Below, in pieces: positions 1 through 11,575 of a stretch of 64,000 nt of DNA; the first letter of the stretch is position 1, and the number at the start of each line of letters is the position of its first letter. The DNA is from Tragulus kanchil (Eukaryota > Chordata > Mammalia > Artiodactyla > Tragulidae), in the NCBI GenBank assembly GCA_022376925.1, contig JAIOJX010000005.1, forward strand, positions 12,490,501-12,554,500, given 5' to 3'. The translations under genes were made by a program, and so were the position numbers. The notes under the pieces were generated by a model, which worked only from the letters and a program-made list of their open reading frames with translations, ran no database searches and was not told the origin of the DNA.

Positions 1-399
1 GAGAAATTTCCAAGGACCTATTCTGTAATAATTTCAGAAAATCTAGTCTCCTTTCTTCTGGTTTCTCCTGCCCTGTAGGTTCTAAGTTGCTGGGGAGATA
101 CGAATTCTCCTATCAGTTGGGACTGTAGTCTTCTCTTCAAAATACTGACCCAAATAAAGTGCCTTAAGCATGAACTGTGACTTTCTACCTACCTGTCTGT
201 CTGGCAGTCTATTTTTTCATAGGTTTTTGATAAGCACGTCTGTTCATGTATGATGAACACAGCATGAACTGTTGCTCAAAATTTATGTACTGTATGTGTA
301 TGTTAGAATTTATTGTCCTACTTACACTGTACAACATTAACAGGGTTGTGTAAAACTGGTATGACTATATTAACCAGATTAGTATTGATTTGTATAGGA

Positions 400-540
400 C
401 CATAGAATAGCAGACTTGAGAGGGCATTTAAGCCACAGTCTCCTTCACCAGTAAAGAAAGTAAGGCCTAGCAAAGTGACTTGTCCAAGGCCACAAAAGTG
501 CTGAGACGGAACTTCAAGTCTTCAGATTCCTACTATAATC
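400..540 (+). repeat. MIR-like SINE fragment
   Basis: The segment follows the MIR core and 3' part: a degraded 'gaaactgaggcc' stretch, then 'gtgacttgtccaaggccac' and the 'ttcaagtcttcagattcc' end. MIRs are old mammal-wide SINEs and mark this as ordinary mammalian flank. It is repeated at 1545-1685 by duplication 1. Confidence 0.6.
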
Positions 541-796
541 TCAGTAATTGCAACTCCTTGGTGCGAGCTGACCTCTTTGAAAGAGCACTCCAGATGCAGA
601 GAATTATTTGTGAATAAAGCGATTATTGGCACAGTGTCAAATTCCATTCATTTATCTCAGAAGCGTTTATCTTTCCTATGAAGGTACTTTGGGAGGTGGT
701 AACAGCTAGGTACCTTGTAAGCAGGTGGATGGAGAGTGTAAAGAATGAGACCGTCTATGTCTGAGACCTGGAGAAGTTTGGGAGAGCTTCACGGCT

Positions 797-1139
797 GAGG
801 TCTTCCTGGTGGCTCAATGGTAGAGCATCTGCCTGCCAATGCAGGAGACAAGGGTTCCATTTCTAATCCTGGAAAAATCCCACATGTCGAAGAGCTACTA
901 AGCCTGGCACCGCAACTACTGAGCCTGTGCTCTAGAGCCTGGGAACCACAACTGCTGAGCCCACGTGCTGCAACTACTGAAGCTTGAGCACCCTGGAGCC
1001 CATGTTCCTCAACAAGATAACGCACGACAATGAAAAGCCCACTAGAGAGGAGCCCAGCTAGCGGCTTACCCCTGCTTATCACAACTAGAGGAAAGCCCAC
1101 ACAGCAGCGAAGACCCCACACAGCCAAAAATAAATAAAC
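797..1139 (+). mobile_element. CHR-type tRNA-derived SINE, near full length
   Basis: It opens with the cetartiodactyl SINE head 'tcttcctggtggctcaatgg', a degraded tRNA-like promoter region. The CHR body follows with repeated 'caactactgagcc' and 'tgctgcaactactgaagc' blocks, and the end is the typical 'agccaaaaataaataaa' tail. CHR SINEs are shared by whales, hippos and ruminants. The divergence suggests an old insertion. Open frames on its minus strand are not genes. Confidence 0.85.
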
Positions 1140-1688
1140 GTGGCTGAGAAATTTCCAAGGACCTATTCTGTAATAATTTCAGAAAATCTAGTCTCCTTTC
1201 TTCTGGTTTCTCCTGCCCTGTAGGTTCTAAGTTGCTGGGGAGATACGAATTCTCCTATCAGTTGGGACTGTAGTCTTCTCTTCAAAATACTGACCCAAAT
1301 AAAGTGCCTTAAGCATGAACTGTGACTTTCTACCTACCTGTCTGTCTGGCAGTCTATTTTTTCATAGGTTTTTGATAAGCACGTCTGTTCATGTATGATG
1401 AACACAGCATGAACTGTTGCTCAAAATTTATGTACTGTATGTGTATGTTAGAATTTATTGTCCTACTTACACTGTACAACATTAACAGGGTTGTGTAAAA
1501 CTGGTATGACTATATTAACCAGATTAGTATTGATTTGTATAGGACCATAGAATAGCAGACTTGAGAGGGCATTTAAGCCACAGTCTCCTTCACCAGTAAA
1601 GAAAGTAAGGCCTAGCAAAGTGACTTGTCCAAGGCCACAAAAGTGCTGAGACGGAACTTCAAGTCTTCAGATTCCTACTATAATCTCA

Positions 1689-2375
1689 CCTGTCAGCTCT
1701 ATTATATTAAATAACCAACTTGATCCTGTCCTTCTTCTTCTTTGTATTTGCATTTGTCTATAATCATCAATGCCTGCACACTGTTTGAAAGCTTCCATTA
1801 TCTCATGCACATGGACACGTGGACACAAAACACAGTGTTGTTTCGTAGTAATAAAGGTCAGCTTCTGACAATGAGAGTCCCCTGGCCTTGTCTTGGGTTT
1901 CTGGGACTTTACCTGGGTTCATGGGCTCCTCTCTTTTTCTCACCCCTGGTGCCTTCACTGTCTGAGAGCTGTTGGACTCTACTTGGCTCTCTCTGGAGGG
2001 CTGCGAGGATCCAGAGAGGGGACAGTACCGGCAGGGGAGCATTTTAAACAGGGCTAGGTACTCTCTGGATGAATGAATGAAGAACGAATGGATGAATGAA
2101 GAATGGATGAGTGAATGGATGAATGAATGAAGAACGAATGAATGAATGAAGCAAAGTGAAAGCTAAAAGGAAGTCCAATGGAGAAAAAGGGGGAAAAAAA
2201 CGGGAGAGGAGACTGGCTTGGATTCTAGGGGCTGAGGACGGGTAGATGGGAGATGGAATTAAGGAATGGGGCCTCTTCTGTCATCTGCTGGGGGCTCAGC
2301 ACCTGAGCAGCTCATGGCTAGCTCTCAGTTAGGTAGAGACTAGAGGTCCCTTACTTCCTTCAAATGTCTTCCTGA
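1689..2375. other. Unique noncoding flank with GAAT microsatellite
   Basis: No gene is recognised. A degenerate tetranucleotide tract of GAAT/GGAT units runs from about 2069 to 2152, followed by purine-rich sequence. Short open frames here have no recognisable protein content. Confidence 0.5.
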
Positions 2376-2702
2376 GGGCTTCCCTGGTGGTCCAGTGGGT
2401 AAGGACACTGCCTTGCAGTGCAAGGGGCACTGGTTCGATCCCTGGCCTGGGAAGATCCCACGTGCCGTGGAGCAGCTGGACCGATGTGTCCAATTACCGA
2501 GTCGGAGCTCTGGAGCGCATGCGCCCAGAGCCGGCGCTCTGCGACAACAGAGGCCACCGCGATGGGAGGCCCACATGGGCCAAAGAACAAAGATGGATGA
2601 AAATGGACAAATGAAAGACCAATGGAAGTGGCCCGCCTGCTCCCCTCCCTCCCCACCCCATCCTCACCAAAATAAATAAATAAATAAATCTTTAAAAAAA
2701 AA
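2376..2702 (+). mobile_element. tRNA-derived ruminant SINE, long-tail form
   Basis: The element starts 'gggcttccctggtggtccag' and carries the pol III B box 'ggttcgatccc'. It contains the perfect palindrome GCGCATGCGC at 2515-2524. Its 3' part is a C-rich tail ('cctccctccccacccc') followed by repeated AAAT. A 10-base target-site duplication, gtcttcctga, flanks it at 2366-2375 and 2703-2712, so it is a clean retroposon. The same long-tail form occurs at 9649-9969 and 51224-51526. Confidence 0.9.
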
Positions 2703-3650
2703 GTCTTCCTGACATTCCTTTCACAAGGAAAAACTCTTAGTGCTTTGAATGTGTGTTTTGAGGGCAGGGTTTGTTTTATTCAGTTTTATAACCTTTGTTC
2801 AACAGATTTTTTCTTTCCATGAATGCTTCACAACTAAAAGACAAACATCTGGAAATTGATAACCCACTAATTTCTAGTCACAGGATAACTGCTGATGTCC
2901 GAATTTTTTCTGTTTTACTCTGTGTGTGTGTGTGTGTATGTGTATGGGATCAGAAAGAAAAACGGTCCTGGGTTTCTGTAAAAGTATGGATGAACCTGGG
3001 GTTTTGGAAACACTAAGATTTCCGAAAAAGAACATAATCTCTGCAGATGTTACGATTTTGCAGGAGATAGAATCTGTTTTTGTTTAGCAGCACATGGAGC
3101 TGTGGGCAGAGTCTGATATGGAGATTAACCAGCATCTTGGATAAGTGTCTGTGAAAACCTCAAACTGTGGAAGTTGGGGTGAAGGAGAGGATGTAGCCCG
3201 GGGCTGAGCTGGACTGGTCTCGAATCAAAGGCAACTCTAGGTTTTTCTGAGAGTGACAGGACCCTCCTTTCTCCTGTCCTCCTCCTTCTGCCAGCCTGAC
3301 GACGTGAAGAGCTAGTGATTCCTCTGGTGGGCTGTGATAGCTATTGCTTTTTTGCGGCCCAGAATGTTTCTCTCCCACCCGTCCTGATAATAAATCGTGC
3401 TCCACCCCTGCGTCCATGGTGGGAAACAAGTCTTCCTCGGAGCTGCCTTCGCTGGCTGCTGACCAAAGAGAGAACTGCTGAGGTGACCGGAGAGACGTGG
3501 AGCAGGAAGGAGGTGGGGAGATGAGGGCATCATGTGCAGCCCTGACACCAGGACTCTGGATTCCCCAGTTAGATGAAGCGAACCCCTCCACCCCCTTTCT
3601 TCCCTCAGCCATTCTCACTTGGGCTTTGTACAGTTGTGACAGAAGATGTT
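2703..3650. other. Unique noncoding flank with GT microsatellite
   Basis: A short (GT)n tract lies at about 2921-2944. The 152-residue open frame on the minus strand at 3160-3618 has no recognisable domain and biased composition, and I treat it as chance. Nothing else is recognised. Confidence 0.5.
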
Positions 3651-5870
3651 CTGGTTAACATGGTTCCTTCCCTCTTCCTCTACCTACTCATAATTCTCTC
3701 TGCCTCAGTTTCCTCATAATGACCCCTGTGACTTCTTGGATCCCTGCTACGATGTCTCTCCCTACCCCCCACCCCAAACACAGAGTACAGGATGATTGTA
3801 AACAGTAACTTCTATTTTTAGGAACTGCAGGTTTCCCATCTTGGCTGCCTTACCAGAGTTTCTGAACCAGGGCCAGCTCTCTTTTCAATAACACAAGACT
3901 TAATCTAAGCCGAATAGGAATGATCGTCCAAAACTTGTAGAAAATCCAAAGAACCAGGGACTCTCAGGGATTTGTATACACAAGGTCCACTGTCATCCAG
4001 GATGCAGTATCATCGTGTCTGGTTTGTGCCGGGGCATTTAAGTGAAGCTTGACAAAGAAGACAGTAAATTCAGGGACAGGAAGCAGTGAGTAACAAAAAG
4101 CACGAAGGTCTCCTTGACATCAGTCACTCTTAAGAAGGCTGTTTACTTCTCAGTTTACCTCCTAGGGTGTTTTAAAATACTCTCACAGATCTCAGCTGGA
4201 AATAGCTGTTCTACCTTCTCTCAATAGAAGCCCCCCCTACCCCCACCCCACTTCTGAGTATACTGGCTCACAGCTATTTATAAACCTGATGTCAGTCAAA
4301 GATTATTTTTTACATCCCTCCTCCTAATTCACTTCCCCCTACATACCAAGATAGACCTATATAAAATTAGAAACTTCACATAGAGCATTCAGTCGCTTAG
4401 GTAAGAATTATTGTCAGTCAGTAAGTATTTCTGAAGCATAAATTCATCATAGTAGGTGACACATGTCTCTTGATTGTTCCATGGATACCAGCTCCTTAAA
4501 AAAAAGAAGGTTTTTGTGGCCATGGCAGTTTGAAAAACTGCATGCCGCTTAGGGATGTTAAACTTTACAGTAAAGTACCTTTGGGTAAGTTAGAAATTCC
4601 AAATCTGTTTCCTCAAAGAAGCCTTTTCTTTCAATATCTGGTAACATTTCATGGATTAATGTGTATTGGATCACATTTTGGAAAACCAGGGAGGCGGCCT
4701 GCACACGGGATGGGTAGGCAGGCGGCCTGGGTTTGATCCTGGCTTTTTTACGATGCTCTACTGGTTAACATGGTTCCTTCCCTCTTCCTCTACCTACTCA
4801 TAATTCTCTCTGCCTCAGTTTCCTCATAATGACCCCTGTGACTTCTTGGATCCCTGCTACGATGTCTCTCCCTACCCCCCACCCCAAACACAGAGTACAG
4901 GATGATTGTAAACAGTAACTTCTATTTTTAGGAACTGCAGGTTTCCCATCTTGGCTGCCTTACCAGAGTTTCTGAACCAGGGCCAGCTCTCTTTTCAATA
5001 ACACAAGACTTAATCTAAGCCGAATAGGAATGATCGTCCAAAACTTGTAGAAAATCCAAAGAACCAGGGACTCTCAGGGATTTGTATACACAAGGTCCAC
5101 TGTCATCCAGGATGCAGTATCATCGTGTCTGGTTTGTGCCGGGGCATTTAAGTGAAGCTTGACAAAGAAGACAGTAAATTCAGGGACAGGAAGCAGTGAG
5201 TAACAAAAAGCACGAAGGTCTCCTTGACATCAGTCACTCTTAAGAAGGCTGTTTACTTCTCAGTTTACCTCCTAGGGTGTTTTAAAATACTCTCACAGAT
5301 CTCAGCTGGAAATAGCTGTTCTACCTTCTCTCAATAGAAGCCCCCCCTACCCCCACCCCACTTCTGAGTATACTGGCTCACAGCTATTTATAAACCTGAT
5401 GTCAGTCAAAGATTATTTTTTACATCCCTCCTCCTAATTCACTTCCCCCTACATACCAAGATAGACCTATATAAAATTAGAAACTTCACATAGAGCATTC
5501 AGTCGCTTAGGTAAGAATTATTGTCAGTCAGTAAGTATTTCTGAAGCATAAATTCATCATAGTAGGTGACACATGTCTCTTGATTGTTCCATGGATACCA
5601 GCTCCTTAAAAAAAAGAAGGTTTTTGTGGCCATGGCAGTTTGAAAAACTGCATGCCGCTTAGGATGTTAAACTTTACAGTAAAGTACCTTTGGGTAAGTT
5701 AGAAATTCCAAATCTGTTTCCTCAAAGAAGCCTTTTCTTTCAATATCTGGTAACATTTCATGGATTAATGTGTATTGGATCACATTTTGGAAAACCAGGG
5801 AGGCGGCCTGCACACGGGATGGGTAGGCAGGCGGCCTGGGTTTGATCCTGGCTCTACTGCTCTACTGGTT
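3651..5870. repeat. Tandem duplication 2, period 1110
   Basis: Copy 1 is 3651-4760 and copy 2 is 4761-5870. The copies are nearly identical, with an indel at 4549/5659 (ggg versus gg). The last about 20 bases of copy 1 are scrambled relative to copy 2 ('cttttttacgatgctcta' versus 'ctctactgctcta'). Short shared sequence 'ctggtta' lies at the join. Contents are noncoding. Confidence 0.95.
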
Positions 5871-6596
5871 ATATGACTGAGCAAATCAGAAGCTCTTAAT
5901 GGTTCGTTTTCACAGTGGAAGAGTGAAACCCATCTTAATCTGGGTTGTTTTATGGGTTAAATTATATTATTATGATGGTGCTTTAAACACTATAGCAAGT
6001 TATGTAAATGAAAGGTATCATTAGATATCACAGAGAAATGTAAGGCTGTATTTGGCAATTAATAATATATAAGTATAAAGATATTTGCCCTAGCCATCCT
6101 TACCCACCAATTGTGTATTTAAGTCCACTTAGGGGAGCCAGCACTAAGAGGTGAAGAAGGAAGCCCGGTCCAAAGATCAAGATAGGATTAGAGCATGCTG
6201 GATCCAGAAATTTCTTTGGTGATAATTACATTTAACCCTCTCATTTTATCTCTGATGAAGTGGAGGTCCACCGAGGTCACATGACTGGCTTTGAAGGTCA
6301 CTCAGAGAGTTCCTATTATGAACATCTGACTCCTACCCAGTGATGGGCCTTATTGCCCACTTGCTGCCTCAATATGAGACAAATCATGGCCCCAGGAGAG
6401 ACAAGATAGACATATGACATATTCAGAAAGCAAGACAACATGGAACAAGATTTTAAAGCTCAAAAAATGGGGCTGAGGATAACCACGTGAGGTGAGGGAT
6501 ATGTAAATTAGTTTGACTGTAATAGCCATTTCAAAAGGAATATGCATATCCAAACACCACCTCTCACACCTTAAATACATGTAACTTTTATTATTT
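5871..6596. other. Unique noncoding flank with MIR-like fragment
   Basis: AT-rich unique sequence. Bases about 6228-6345 resemble a MIR in plus orientation ('ccctctcattttatctctgatgaag', then a 'gaggtcacatgactgg' block). No gene is seen. Confidence 0.45.
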
Positions 6597-6787
6597 AAAA
6601 AAATATTTATTTATTTATTTTGGTTGTGCTGGGTCTCAGCTGCGGCCCTCAGGATCCTCCTCGGGACATGTGGACTTCACAGTTGTGGCATGCACGTGGG
6701 ATCTAGTTCCCCGGCCAGGGTTTGAACCCAGCCCACATTTATTGGGAGCTTGGAGACTTACCCCCTGGATCACCAGGGAGGTCCCTG
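6597..6787 (-). mobile_element. tRNA-derived SINE, short form
   Basis: Read on the plus strand, it begins with an AT-rich tail ('atatttatttatttatttt') and 'ggttgtgctgggtctcagc'. It ends in the inverted head 'caccagggaggtccc'. The B-box region is seen as 'gggtttgaaccc'. It is divergent and therefore not recent. Confidence 0.75.
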
Positions 6788-6807
6788 TAATTTATATTTC
6801 TAAAAAA

Positions 6808-8951
6808 TGTGGCTGAAGTAATAGGGGCAATGGGAATTCAGGAGCGAGGAAGCCTAACAGCCAGGCTGAATTGGAGAGAAGACTGGAGCTGGTGCCTTCA
6901 AGAGTATACAGCACGATGTTGGATTTGGATACTGTAAGAGGGAAAACAGCCGTGCTCCAAAACAGAATTGGAGATGAGAGTCAACAGACTAAGTGGCTGG
7001 CAAAAGTCTAAACAGTCAGGCATTTTAGATCAGTAAGCATTACTGGACCCTTCCAAATTCTGAGAAGTTTCTGGAGCTTTAGGGAGAGTATGAGAAGCAG
7101 ACAACATGGTCTCTGTACAAAGTGTGTTTCTTTGGAGAGGAGATGGGAACATAAGACAAAATTGGAGAATGCAAGCATGTAAGTATCTTATACAAAGGCA
7201 ATGGGCGAAGATGGACTGTTAAGGCAGGATTTCTGGAGGGGACGAACCTTGAATTGTTTCCTAGGAGCACCGTGGAGGTGATTTTGTGTTTGAAAGCACC
7301 TGGGATAACTTGTGTCATTTCTCGCATTAATAGGGACGTTTCAGTATGCATATGATGTAAGACTATTGGCCTGTCCTTGGCCTTTATTAACTTTTTAATT
7401 CTTTCCTTGTCATTTCTTATAGGAAATCAAGTGGCGGACTAGAATGCTTGAATAAATATGGTCACCCATACAGATCTGGACCAGGAATAGTAAGTGCCTG
7501 CTCTTATTTGTATCTATGATTGGTTACCTCGTCCTCTTTCACGTCCATTATATTCCCAGTCGTCCTACGGTGGATAATTGATCTAAGTAATAGCATACGT
7601 GGTAAGATTGAAGGAATGACTTTTAGACTCTGCCCTATTAGTTACCATTCCCTCCAGCTAACCAGTTCCCAAGTCCTACTGACTTTTGACATTCTAAGTA
7701 TTTCTCAACCTGTTCTCTGCTCACTCTGTTCTTTCCTCTGCCGCTCGATTCTGATCATGACCATTTCTCACCTTTATACAAGAACACGGCAATGGATATC
7801 CAGCCCTTCCTGCCTCTCTTTTCTTCAGTCCTCAATTTCATTTCTCACAATCAGAACCTTTAAAAATTTTCAAGAACCACAGCAATGGATATTCCTTCCA
7901 TGTGGCTGAAGTAATAGGGGCAATGGGAATTCAGGAGCGAGGAAGCCTAACAGCCAGGCTGAATTGGAGAGAAGACTGGAGCTGGTGCCTTCAAGAGTAT
8001 ACAGCACGATGTTGGATTTGGATACTGTAAGAGGGAAAACAGCCGTGCTCCAAAACAGAATTGGAGATGAGAGTCAACAGACTAAGTGGCTGGCAAAAGT
8101 CTAAACAGTCAGGCATTTTAGATCAGTAAGCATTACTGGACCCTTCCAAATTCTGAGAAGTTTCTGGAGCTTTAGGGAGAGTATGAGAAGCAGACAACAT
8201 GGTCTCTGTACAAAGTGTGTTTCTTTGGAGAGGAGATGGGAACATAAGACAAAATTGGAGAATGCAAGCATGTAAGTATCTTATACAAAGGCAATGGGCG
8301 AAGATGGACTGTTAAGGCAGGATTTCTGGAGGGGACGAACCTTGAATTGTTTCCTAGGAGCACCGTGGAGGTGATTTTGTGTTTGAAAGCACCTGGGATA
8401 ACTTGTGTCATTTCTCGCATTAATAGGGACGTTTCAGTATGCATATGATGTAAGACTATTGGCCTGTCCTTGGCCTTTATTAACTTTTTAATTCTTTCCT
8501 TGTCATTTCTTATAGGAAATCAAGTGGCGGACTAGAATGCTTGAATAAATATGGTCACCCATACAGATCTGGACCAGGAATAGTAAGTGCCTGCTCTTAT
8601 TTGTATCTATGATTGGTTACCTCGTCCTCTTTCACGTCCATTATATTCCCAGTCGTCCTACGGTGGATAATTGATCTAAGTAATAGCATACGTGGTAAGA
8701 TTGAAGGAATGACTTTTAGACTCTGCCCTATTAGTTACCATTCCCTCCAGCTAACCAGTTCCCAAGTCCTACTGACTTTTGACATTCTAAGTATTTCTCA
8801 ACCTGTTCTCTGCTCACTCTGTTCTTTCCTCTGCCGCTCGATTCTGATCATGACCATTTCTCACCTTTATACAAGAACACGGCAATGGATATCCAGCCCT
8901 TCCTGCCTCTCTTTTCTTCAGTCCTCAATTTCATTTCTCACAATCAGAACC
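6808..8951. repeat. Tandem duplication 3, period 1093
   Basis: Copy 1 is 6808-7900 and copy 2 is 7901-8951. Identity is essentially complete up to 7858/8951. Copy 1 then carries 42 bases (7859-7900) that are a noisy patchwork, including 'cagcaatggatattcc', which resembles sequence near 8881. The duplication repeats the exon-like segment at 7423-7489. Confidence 0.95.
7423..7489 (+). other. Exon-like segment with splice signals (candidate)
   Basis: A pyrimidine-rich tract (ctttttaattctttccttg) runs into 'cttatag' and is followed by 67 bases ending at a consensus donor, GTAAGT, at 7490. In the frame starting at the second base it is open throughout, about 22 codons, reading K-S-S-G-G-L-E-C-L-N-K-Y. 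I do not recognise the peptide. It lies about 7 kb upstream of JARID2 exon 1 on the same strand and could be an exon of an upstream noncoding RNA, a distal 5' exon or a chance match. An identical copy lies at 8516-8582 in duplication 3. Confidence 0.3.
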
Positions 8952-9179
8952 ATCTTTCAAAACCACAAAGCCTCTTTACACCTCTAGTGAAAACCCTTCG
9001 GAGCTTCTTCTTAACTTGCAGGCAATGTACATACAAAGTGGCATGCAGGACCTTTTTGGTCCTGGCTCCTCAGTTTCATCTTTGATCACTTCCAGACAAA
9101 ACTGAGTCCCATTGATGAGTGTGGCTATTATTATTATTATTATTATTATTATTAAGGCCTCAAGGTTTATTTATTTTTG
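8952..9179. repeat. ATT microsatellite and short unique spacer
   Basis: The tract at about 9126-9154 is (ATT)n next to the A-rich end of the following minus-strand SINE. The rest is unique sequence with no gene. Confidence 0.7.
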
Positions 9180-9448
9180 AAATTTTGGCCTCTTTTATTG
9201 GTTTTTATTTATTTATTTTCATCCATCTTTATTCTTTGGCCTATGTGGGCCTCCTTTTTACTGCGCAGTGGCCTCTCTTTTTGCAGAGCACTGGCTCTGG
9301 GAGCATGCGCTCCAAAGCCCGGGCTTGTAATTGAACACACCGGTCTAGCTGCTCCGCAGCATGTGGGATCTTCCCAGGCCAGGGATCTAACCGGCACCCC
9401 TTGCACTGCAAGGCCGACTCTTTACCCACTGGGCCACCAGGGAAGCCC
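9180..9448 (-). mobile_element. tRNA-derived ruminant SINE, short-tail form
   Basis: On the plus strand it runs from the tail ('cctcttttattggtttttattta') through 'catccatctttattctttggcc' to the inverted head 'caccagggaagccc'. The palindrome is decayed to 'gagcatgcgctc'. Several open frames on both strands across this element are SINE-encoded shadows. Confidence 0.88.
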
Positions 9449-9648
9449 AAGATTTTTTTCTTTTAAACCTAGAAAAGTTGCTTAGCATATTTCAAACGGT
9501 TTACTCATCCTTCAAAACACCTTCATTCCTGGTCACCTTGGTAAAGCTTTCCCTTTACCATCTTTTCCATAGTGCAAATACAATATTTTTCAGAGGCATC
9601 ATAATTAAGTGTAAGGGTCTGGCTTTTCTACTGAGCAGTGTGCTTCTT

Positions 9649-9969
9649 TTTATTTATTTATTTATTTACTTTGGGAGGAGGTCGGGTTGGGGAGGGAGGG
9701 GAGCGGGCGGGCCACTTCTATTGGTCTTTTATTTGTCTATTTTCATTCGTCTTTGTTCTTTGGCTCCTGTGGGCCTCCCATCGCGGTGGCGTCTGTCGTT
9801 GCAGAGCGCCGGCTGTGGGCGCATGCGCTCCAGAGCTCCGGCTCGGTGATTGGACACATGGGTCCAGCCGCTCCGTGGCACGTGGGATCTTCCCAGGCCA
9901 GGGATCCAACCGGCGCCCGTTGCACTGCAAGGCAGTGTCCTTACCCACTGGACCACCAGGGGAAGCCCC
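9649..9969 (-). mobile_element. tRNA-derived ruminant SINE, long-tail form
   Basis: A perfect 15-base target-site duplication, agcagtgtgcttctt, flanks it at 9634-9648 and 9970-9984, so the insertion is recent. It carries the G-rich inverted tail ('gggttggggagggagg'), the perfect palindrome GCGCATGCGC at 9819-9828 and the inverted head ending in 'gaagcccc'. It is repeated at 10735-11055 by duplication 4. Its 99-120-residue open frames are SINE translation, not genes. Confidence 0.93.
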
Positions 9970-10734
9970 AGCAGTGTGCTTCTTAATAAAGGACTTTTAA
10001 CCCACTCTCTTTCTTCAGGGAGGAGACCAGAGACCAGTGCTGGCATGTAGCTCCTGTAGGCACATGGTACCTAGTGAGATCTTCCACTACTCTTCCTTTC
10101 CCCACACCACGACCTGAAGAGGTCAAGAGAAGTGCTGTAAGGGGTTAAAATCATCAGGAGAAAGAGTGATAATTCTCTGGTAGAAAACAAAAAAGAGGAG
10201 GAAAAAGGCAGGAAAGGTAAAAGGGAAGTTCAGCAGGAGACAGTTGCTTCTACAACCCTCAAAGGCTTTCAACTCCTAAGAAGACCAGTCTATTTTCCTT
10301 TTCAGGGAAAACAACACTAATGTTATCCAAATCTTTTGGAAATGAGCAAATCCCTTCCTTTTGCCTGCCCTCCAGCCTCAACCAGAATGGTTTTTACGTG
10401 GTGACCTGGAGCTGGGAGCTCAGCAGGGGCATTCCTGGCCCAGGGACAGAGCAGCCAGCCCCAGACGCTAGCGGAGGACCTAGAAGAAATTGCACTGCAA
10501 GGCCGACTCTGACCCACTGGGCCACCAGGGAAGCCCAAGATTTTTCTTTTAAACCTAGAAAAGTTGCTTAGCATATTTCAAACGGTTTACTCATCCTTCA
10601 AAACACCTTCATTCCTGGTCACCTTGGTAAAGCTTTCCCTTTACCATCTTTTCCATAGTGCAAATACAATATTTTTCAGAGGCATCATAATTAAGTGTAA
10701 GGGTCTGGCTTTTCTACTGAGCAGTGTGCTTCTT

Positions 10735-11055
10735 TTTATTTATTTATTTATTTACTTTGGGAGGAGGTCGGGTTGGGGAGGGAGGGGAGCGGGCGGGCCA
10801 CTTCTATTGGTCTTTTATTTGTCTATTTTCATTCGTCTTTGTTCTTTGGCTCCTGTGGGCCTCCCATCGCGGTGGCGTCTGTCGTTGCAGAGCGCCGGCT
10901 GTGGGCGCATGCGCTCCAGAGCTCCGGCTCGGTGATTGGACACATGGGTCCAGCCGCTCCGTGGCACGTGGGATCTTCCCAGGCCAGGGATCCAACCGGC
11001 GCCCGTTGCACTGCAAGGCAGTGTCCTTACCCACTGGACCACCAGGGGAAGCCCC
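10735..11055 (-). mobile_element. Duplicate of the long-tail SINE
   Basis: It is identical to the element at 9649-9969, including both flanking target-site duplications. It is present only because of tandem duplication 4, not a second insertion. Confidence 0.9.
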
Positions 11056-11575
11056 AGCAGTGTGCTTCTTAATAAAGGACTTTTAACCCACTCTCTTTCT
11101 TCAGGGAGGAGACCAGAGACCAGTGCTGGCATGTAGCTCCTGTAGGCACATGGTACCTAGTGAGATCTTCCACTACTCTTCCTTTCCCCACACCACGACC
11201 TGAAGAGGTCAAGAGAAGTGCTGTAAGGGGTTAAAATCATCAGGAGAAAGAGTGATAATTCTCTGGTAGAAAACAAAAAAGAGGAGGAAAAAGGCAGGAA
11301 AGGTAAAAGGGAAGTTCAGCAGGAGACAGTTGCTTCTACAACCCTCAAAGGCTTTCAACTCCTAAGAAGACCAGTCTATTTTCCTTTTCAGGGAAAACAA
11401 CACTAATGTTATCCAAATCTTTTGGAAATGAGCAAATTCCTTCCTTTTGCCTGCCCTCCAGCCTCAACCAGAATGGTTTTTACGTGGTGACCTGGAGCTG
11501 GGAGCTCAGCAGGGGCATTCCTGGCCCAGGGACAGAGCAGCCAGCCCCAGACGCTAGCGGAGGACCTAGAAGAAA

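Larger units (their letters stand above)
1..1688. repeat. Tandem duplication 1, period 1145, cut by left edge
   Basis: Bases 1-543 recur at 1146-1688 with essentially no difference. A simple two-copy tandem model with period 1145 puts the join at 543/544, with most of copy 1 outside the window and copy 2 at 544-1688. The sequence is noncoding. Like the 17 similar units below, it is better explained as an unmerged contig overlap than as a real duplication. Confidence 0.9.
9401..11575. repeat. Tandem duplication 4, period about 1087
   Basis: Copy 1 is 9401-10489 and copy 2 is 10490-11575. The differences are mostly small deletions in the first about 50 bases of copy 2 ('ctcttta' to 'ctc', a shortened T run) and one substitution in 'caaatcccttcc' versus 'caaattccttcc'. 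Copy 2 starts inside a SINE head that is out of place beside the preceding unique sequence. Confidence 0.95.

Noticed and set aside
2376..2460. tRNA gene in the SINE heads (B box ggttcgatccc)
   Set aside because: The A and B boxes are the pol III promoter of tRNA-derived SINEs. The heads do not form an intact tRNA and are followed by SINE body and A tail.
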